Source: Actinomycetota bacterium | Lineage (GTDB): Bacteria > Actinomycetota > Actinomycetes > Mycobacteriales > Micromonosporaceae | Direction: 5' to 3' | Length of the DNA: 64,000 bases | Assembly (NCBI GenBank): GCA_005885555.1 | Contig: VAWN01000023.1 | Location: 179,662 to 243,661, forward strand | In this document: piece after piece, positions 59,610 to 64,000 of the stretch | How the letters are laid out: every line of letters starts with the position of its first letter | Numbering within the stretch: position 1 is the stretch's first letter | Position numbers and translations under genes: made by a program | Notes under the pieces: generated by a model | What the model was told of the DNA's origin: nothing | The model's input: the letters and a program-made list of their open reading frames with translations, nothing else | Databases searched by the model: none

Positions 59610-62068
59610 CGGTAGTACTCCATGATGTAGTCACTGCGCTTGGGTCGTTGGTTGTTGCGGCCGATGAAGCACTGGAACCGGTGCGCCTGGGCGACCCGTA
59701 GCCCGCGCACCGCCGCGGCCTGGCTGGTGTAGATCTCCATCCGGCTGTTGCCGTCGGTCAGCAGCCAGTCGCCCGGCTCCTGCTGGATGGTCAGGCCGGA
59801 TCGGTTGTACCCGATGCAGTCCTCGCCGCTGACCGGGCCGGGCGAGTTCCGGCCGCCCTGCCAGTACTCCATGATGTTGTTGGTACCGCGGCCGACGAAG
59901 CACTGTTCGTTGAAGCCGCGGGCGACCGACACCCCGTTGTTCCCGTCCTGCTGGGTGTCGAAGAGCTCCATCCACATGTTTCCGTCGCGCATCTGCCAGG
60001 CCGACTGGAATGGGACGAGGGTCAGGTTGCCGGGGTTGTACGGGATGCAGTCCTCCGGCGCGGCGGTGTCCTGGAACCCGGCGCCCACAGTCTGGTTGCC
60101 GGACATGGTGACCGTGCACTGACCGGTACCCCCGCAGGCGCCGGTCCAGCCGGTGAACCGGTAGTACTGGTCGGCCGGTTGCGCGGTGAGCGTGACCTGC
60201 TGCCCGTCCTGGTACGTGGCCGAACACGTCGGCGGGCAGGAGATGCCCGACCCGGTGACGCTGCCGGAGGTGGGCTGCTTGACGGTCAGCACCGGCAGCG
60301 CCGCGAAGGTGGCGGTCGCCTTGACACCGGTGGCGGTCACGGTCACCGCGCAGTCCGGTGCGGTACCGGCGCATCCGTCCGACCAGCCGGTGAACCGCGC
60401 GCCGTTCGCGGCGGCCGCGGTGAGCGTGACGGTGCTGCCCACGTCGAACGTCTCGCTGCACGACGGCGGGCAGGCGATGCCGGCCGGCGCGCTGGTCACC
60501 GTGCCCTTGCCGGCGACGGTGACGTTGACCGGCCCGGCGACGATCGGCTTCGGGGTGATGTCGACGGGCGCCGACGCCGTCGCGGTGCGCCGGTCGGCGA
60601 ACGTGGCCACGACGCCGACCACGTACGTCTGCGCGGAGCCCCAGCTGTGGCTGGGTTGCAGGCCGGGGCCCGTCTGCCCGTCGCCGAAGCTCCACTGTGC
60701 ACTGATCGGCTGCCGGCCCTTCACCGCCGCCACCTTGAAGCCGATATCCTCGCCGACGTGCGCGCTCGGCCGGTTCATCGTGATCTGCACGGCCAGATCG
60801 TTCGGGTTGCCCGGCCGGTTCCCGGACGGGTTCGCCGGGCCGGCCGGCGGGTTACCCGGCGGGGTGCTGCCCGGATCCGCCGGCGACTGGCTCGGCGGAC
60901 CCTCCGGCCCGCTCTTGCCGGACACGCCCTTGTTCGGGTCCTTCGGGTCGTACTTGCGCGCCGCACTGACCCCGCCGTCCAGCCGGATCACCCCGGCGTG
61001 CTCGCTGTTCGGGTCGTTGTAGAACACCACGCCGTCACGGGTGAGCAACTGGAAGCGGGTCTGCGGGTTGACGATGGTCGGCTGCGCGATCACCCGGGAC
61101 TGGCGCAGGTCGACGATCCACACCGTGCCGGTGCCGTAGTCGGGGATGAACAGGCGGCCGCCGGTCTCCACCGGGCTGCCCAGGTCCTGCCCGGCCGAGC
61201 TGCCCAGCGGTACCGCCGAGTTGCACCCGGTCGCGGTCAGGTCGCAGATGCTCAGCACGCCGCGGTCGGCCACCAGGTAGATGAACGGGCTGTGCGACGA
61301 CCCGCTGACCTGCAGCCGGTCGCCCGGACGCAGGTCCAGACCGAGCCGGGACCGCCGGCTGCCGTCGGTCGGGTCGAGGACCGTGGCGGTGCGGGCGGCG
61401 GTGTCCACCACGACCGGGTCGCCGTCGGCGAGCACCAGCAGCCCGGCGCCGGGCGTGGCCACGCCACGCCGGCTGCGCGGCTGGCCGTGGTCGATCCACA
61501 CCAGGTCGCCGGTCGCCGGGTCCAGGACCCAGAGCCGGCCCGCGTCGTCCAGTGCGGCTGCCTGCGGGCTGACCTGCGTCGCCAGGGGTACCGGTGTGCC
61601 GCGCGCCGCCAGCGTCTTCGGATCGGCCGAGGTGATGATCCCGCGCTCGCTGTCCATGGCGTAGACCGCGTCGGTACCCGCGAACGCCTGCAACCCGTCG
61701 CGCGCCCCGGGCAGCGGGCTGGCCGGCGTGCCGACCTCGAAGGTGGCGCCGTCGACCCGGCGGATCGTGCCGGTGCTGCGGTCGACCGCGTACCCGGTGG
61801 CCGCCTGCTGCACCACGTCGAGCCGGTCGCCCCGGGTCGCGACCGGAACCTGCGCGGCCACCTCCGCCGAGGAGCCGTCGAGCAGGGTGAGCTGGCCGAC
61901 CTGTGCGGAAGCCAGCCAGGCGGAGCCGGAGCGCAGCTGCGGCCGCTCGGCGGGGTACCCGCTGCGCACGCCGAGCACGAGCACACCGCCGGCCAGGACC
62001 AGCGTCGCGGCCCCCGCGACCATGCCCCGTATCGCGGTGCCCGCGACCATGCCCCGCATCCGCACCAT
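59606..62068 (-). CDS. Large surface protein: beta-propeller, PKD, two InlB-like repeats and C-terminal tandem repeat
   Basis: 820 residues; AGGAGGG precedes ATG 62068. One N-terminal helix (about 16-36) leads outside. Residues 45-375 form a beta-propeller (YAVDRSTGTIRRVDG, LWVLDPATGDLVWIDHG). A P/G linker follows, then a PKD domain (about 435-510; ISAQWSFGDGQTGPG), two bacterial InlB_B-type repeats with paired Cys (PAGIACPPSCSE, FTGWSDGCAG; ISCPPTCSATY, FTGWTGACGG) and two C-terminal repeats (DCIPYNPGNLTLV, DCIGYNRSGLTIQ; each with EQCFVGR/FQCFIGR). Probably displayed on the cell surface. Next genes overlap or abut it. Confidence 0.85.
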   Translation of the reverse strand: MVRMRGMVAGTAIRGMVAGAATLVLAGGVLVLGVRSGYPAERPQLRSGSAWLASAQVGQLTLLDGSSAEVAAQVPVATRGDRLDVVQQAATGYAVDRSTGTIRRVDGATFEVGTPASPLPGARDGLQAFAGTDAVYAMDSERGIITSADPKTLAARGTPVPLATQVSPQAAALDDAGRLWVLDPATGDLVWIDHGQPRSRRGVATPGAGLLVLADGDPVVVDTAARTATVLDPTDGSRRSRLGLDLRPGDRLQVSGSSHSPFIYLVADRGVLSICDLTATGCNSAVPLGSSAGQDLGSPVETGGRLFIPDYGTGTVWIVDLRQSRVIAQPTIVNPQTRFQLLTRDGVVFYNDPNSEHAGVIRLDGGVSAARKYDPKDPNKGVSGKSGPEGPPSQSPADPGSTPPGNPPAGPANPSGNRPGNPNDLAVQITMNRPSAHVGEDIGFKVAAVKGRQPISAQWSFGDGQTGPGLQPSHSWGSAQTYVVGVVATFADRRTATASAPVDITPKPIVAGPVNVTVAGKGTVTSAPAGIACPPSCSETFDVGSTVTLTAAAANGARFTGWSDGCAGTAPDCAVTVTATGVKATATFAALPVLTVKQPTSGSVTGSGISCPPTCSATYQDGQQVTLTAQPADQYYRFTGWTGACGGTGQCTVTMSGNQTVGAGFQDTAAPEDCIPYNPGNLTLVPFQSAWQMRDGNMWMELFDTQQDGNNGVSVARGFNEQCFVGRGTNNIMEYWQGGRNSPGPVSGEDCIGYNRSGLTIQQEPGDWLLTDGNSRMEIYTSQAAAVRGLRVAQAHRFQCFIGRNNQRPKRSDYIMEYYR

Positions 62069-62070
62069 CC

Positions 62071-64000
62071 TCAGCCCTCCTGGAGCTCCTTCAGCGCGCC
62101 ACGCAGGCGGCGCCGGTCGCGCCAGGCGTACACCAGCGGGCGGGGGTCGAACAGCGCCCGCAGCGCGCGCAGCATGCCACGCGAGCGGCGCAGGTCGCGG
62201 CGGAACTGGGTGGACAGGTCCCAGGCGTCGCGGACGTTGTCCTCCAGCGGTTCACCGGGGTAGAAGACCGCCGCGGTGACTATCGGGGCGAGTACCGCGA
62301 CCGACCGGGCCGGCTCGCCGAGCTGCTCCTCGGCGTGCGCGGCGGCCTCGACCGCGGTCAGCGATCTGGGTACCGGGATGCCGCGCTCGACGAGCCGGTC
62401 GGTCACCTCCCGCCAGGCGCCGACGATGCGGTCGTTGCCGCTGCCCAGGCGGCGACGGTACCGGCGGCGCACCTTCTCGATCACGATGCCGAGCAGCGTC
62501 AGCAGGATCACCACGACCAGTACCCCGGCGCCGATCAGCGAGCCGGCGAGCACCTTCGCACCGGTACCCGGACCGCTGGACAGGGTCGGGTCCACCTTCG
62601 CTGGCTGGGCCTCCGGCAGCTGCGGGTCCCCGGGCTTGTCCGGCGTGGTGGTCTCGGTCTTCTTGTCCGGCGTGGCGGTGGCGCGGTGCGTGGTGTCGGT
62701 CGGGTCGAAGCTCACCCAGCCGTACCGGGCCAGGTTCACCTCCGCCCACGCGTGCGCGTCGGCGGTCGTCACCCGGTACGTGTCGCCCTGCTTGGCCTCG
62801 GAGCGCAGCAGGTACCCGACCGCGACCCGGGTCGGGAAGCCCTGCGCCCGGGCCAGGACCGCGAACGCCGACGCGAACTGCTCGGCGTAACCGATCCGGT
62901 CCTGCGCGTTGGCGCCGAACAGCCGGCGCAGCGCGTCGTAGGAGTGGCCGGGCCGGGCCTGCAGGCTGTACGGCAGCGTGCGCAGGTACTTCTCGATCGC
63001 GACCAGCTTGGCGAACGGCGCGCTGGCCTGCGCGGTCAGCCTGGTGGCCTCCTGCTCCAGTTCCGGCGGCAGGCCGGGTGGCAGCTGGGTGTCCTTGCCG
63101 GCCGACCCGCTGAGGTTGGGTACCGCCGAAGGCAGATCCGCGTCGCGTACCGGTACCTCGCCGACCACGTCGTAGGAGATGCCCTGCAGGTCCGCCCCGG
63201 GGCCGACGAGGACGCCGGAGGACGCGCTGAACCCCAGGCCGGTCGCGTCGATCTTCACCGGCCAGCCGAGCACCGGCAGGTACGGGCCGGTCAGGTTGCC
63301 CACCTGGACGTGGGCCGTGACGCGCCGCGGGTGTTCGAGGTTCGGGTCGGGCGGCAGGGTGTGCCCGGCTAGGAGGAAGCTGTCGTCGGCGGTCCACAGG
63401 GAACCGTTGTAGTTGTCCAGCGCCGCGGTGCGTACCCGGTCCAGCGGCTGCCCGCCGTCGTCGGTGATCCGGATGGTGAACAGCTCCTGGGCCGGCGTCT
63501 CCTTCAGCTGGCCCTTGAGGCCGACCAGCGGGCTGAGCATGTCCGACACGTCGTACCGCTGCGGGGTCACGGTACGCGGGTCGAACCGTTGCGTACCGGC
63601 GGCCACCGGTACCACCTGGGCGCCGCCCACCCCGACGGCGGTGACCAGCAGGGCGACCGGGATGCCGAAGGCGATCCGGCCGACCAGCCGGCGCTTGGCC
63701 GGTTCCGGCGCGGCCACGACCTCCTCGTCCGGGTCGCGCGCCACCAGCGCCGTCTCCAACCGGCTGACCCGCACCACCACCAGCATCAGGCTCACCACGA
63801 GGAACGCCGCCGTGACCACCGCGCCGGCCGCCGGCCGGGCCGCGGTGAACAGCAGCCCGATCACCAGCGCCAGCAGGGTCGGCAGCACCGGCGCAAGGAT
63901 CGCCCGGGTGCGCAGCGACAGCGTGGTGGACACGAACGCGGCGACCCAGGTGATGAGCACCGGCGTGATGAGCAGGTCCTGGGTGACATCGGCGGGCAGC
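62071..64000 (-). CDS. Transglutaminase-like membrane protein with missing catalytic Cys (5' end outside window)
   Basis: At least 643 residues; the frame stays open through 63999 and the start lies beyond the window (the ATG at 63960 is inside). Several N-terminal helices (TgpA/DUF3488-like) precede an outer domain with a transglutaminase core: IGYAEQFASAFAVLARAQGF, then DAHAWAEVNLARYGWVSFDP. Active enzymes have GYCEQ or GDCEQ, so the Cys nucleophile is Ala; His and Asp are kept. A further helix (about 500-525) and a DUF4129-like cytoplasmic tail follow. It may act as a binding protein. Stop is 2 nt before the next gene. Confidence 0.88.
   Translation of the reverse strand, partial: LPADVTQDLLITPVLITWVAAFVSTTLSLRTRAILAPVLPTLLALVIGLLFTAARPAAGAVVTAAFLVVSLMLVVVRVSRLETALVARDPDEEVVAAPEPAKRRLVGRIAFGIPVALLVTAVGVGGAQVVPVAAGTQRFDPRTVTPQRYDVSDMLSPLVGLKGQLKETPAQELFTIRITDDGGQPLDRVRTAALDNYNGSLWTADDSFLLAGHTLPPDPNLEHPRRVTAHVQVGNLTGPYLPVLGWPVKIDATGLGFSASSGVLVGPGADLQGISYDVVGEVPVRDADLPSAVPNLSGSAGKDTQLPPGLPPELEQEATRLTAQASAPFAKLVAIEKYLRTLPYSLQARPGHSYDALRRLFGANAQDRIGYAEQFASAFAVLARAQGFPTRVAVGYLLRSEAKQGDTYRVTTADAHAWAEVNLARYGWVSFDPTDTTHRATATPDKKTETTTPDKPGDPQLPEAQPAKVDPTLSSGPGTGAKVLAGSLIGAGVLVVVILLTLLGIVIEKVRRRYRRRLGSGNDRIVGAWREVTDRLVERGIPVPRSLTAVEAAAHAEEQLGEPARSVAVLAPIVTAAVFYPGEPLEDNVRDAWDLSTQFRRDLRRSRGMLRALRALFDPRPLVYAWRDRRRLRGALKELQEG

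Overview
The window is chromosomal DNA of a high-GC actinomycete. It is gene-dense, start codons are often GTG or TTG, many genes look leaderless, and several families are typical of filamentous actinomycetes (DUF574-type methyltransferase, MEDS-domain anti-sigma proteins, an ECF41 sigma factor, a LigD-type phosphoesterase). Content and style fit Micromonosporaceae. A genus such as Actinocatenispora is only a guess. No rRNA, tRNA, CRISPR array, insertion sequence or integrase was recognised.

Layout. 1-10.1 kb is core metabolism: the tail of a flavin monooxygenase, gltBD (glutamate synthase), a membrane-anchored unknown protein, pyk and tesB. 10.2-12.9 kb holds an Rrf2 regulator, an HxlR regulator, a membrane protein, and a LigD-like phosphoesterase fused to a ligase domain that lacks its catalytic lysine. 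13.0-16.7 kb is a complete sulfate ABC importer (sbp-cysT-cysW-cysA), facing a stand-alone NRPS-type condensation domain. 18.4-28.5 kb is regulatory: a membrane PAS-GGDEF-EAL protein, an orphan SecD-like protein, a threonine aldolase, an SDR, a NarL-type histidine kinase (its regulator apparently reduced to a C-terminal scrap), an ECF41 sigma factor and a divergent pair of MEDS proteins (one with a STAS-like, one with a kinase-like ATPase end). 28.6-35.2 kb holds a Tat-exported multicopper oxidase, a tandem LuxR regulator, a DyP-like unknown protein, a Rieske oxygenase and an SDR. 35.3-41.4 kb holds a three-gene membrane/stress operon, a RibD/DHFR-like reductase, a decayed GT39 glycosyltransferase, a secreted S53 peptidase, a CAP lipoprotein and a DUF574 methyltransferase. 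41.3-45.8 kb is a giant pseudokinase-AAA-TPR-GAF protein whose PAS end is out of frame.

46.6-57.7 kb is the standout: a contractile injection system operon of 13 genes with tiny gaps or overlaps. The order is sheath, tube 1, tail-assembly protein, a 51-residue DUF6760-like protein, tube 2, eCIS-core (HELTH) protein, LysM adaptor, VgrG-like spike, PAAR tip, gp25, baseplate J, baseplate I, and a zinc-ribbon membrane protein. No AAA+ ATPase, tail terminator or fibre gene is present between the sheath and zinc-ribbon genes. A convergent minus-strand operon (57.8-64 kb) encodes a VOC protein, a single-pass protein with Ig-like domains inside and a lectin-like domain outside (a possible membrane docking adaptor), a beta-propeller/PKD/InlB-repeat surface protein, and a transglutaminase-like membrane protein with Ala where the catalytic Cys should be. 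These could couple the injection machine to the envelope, but that is inference.

Across the whole window the palindrome GGTACC, and GTAC in general, is strikingly over-used inside and between genes, like a highly iterated palindrome. A second recurring theme is a -10 element (TANNNT or close) placed 5-8 nt before an ATG or GTG, which implies many leaderless mRNAs.
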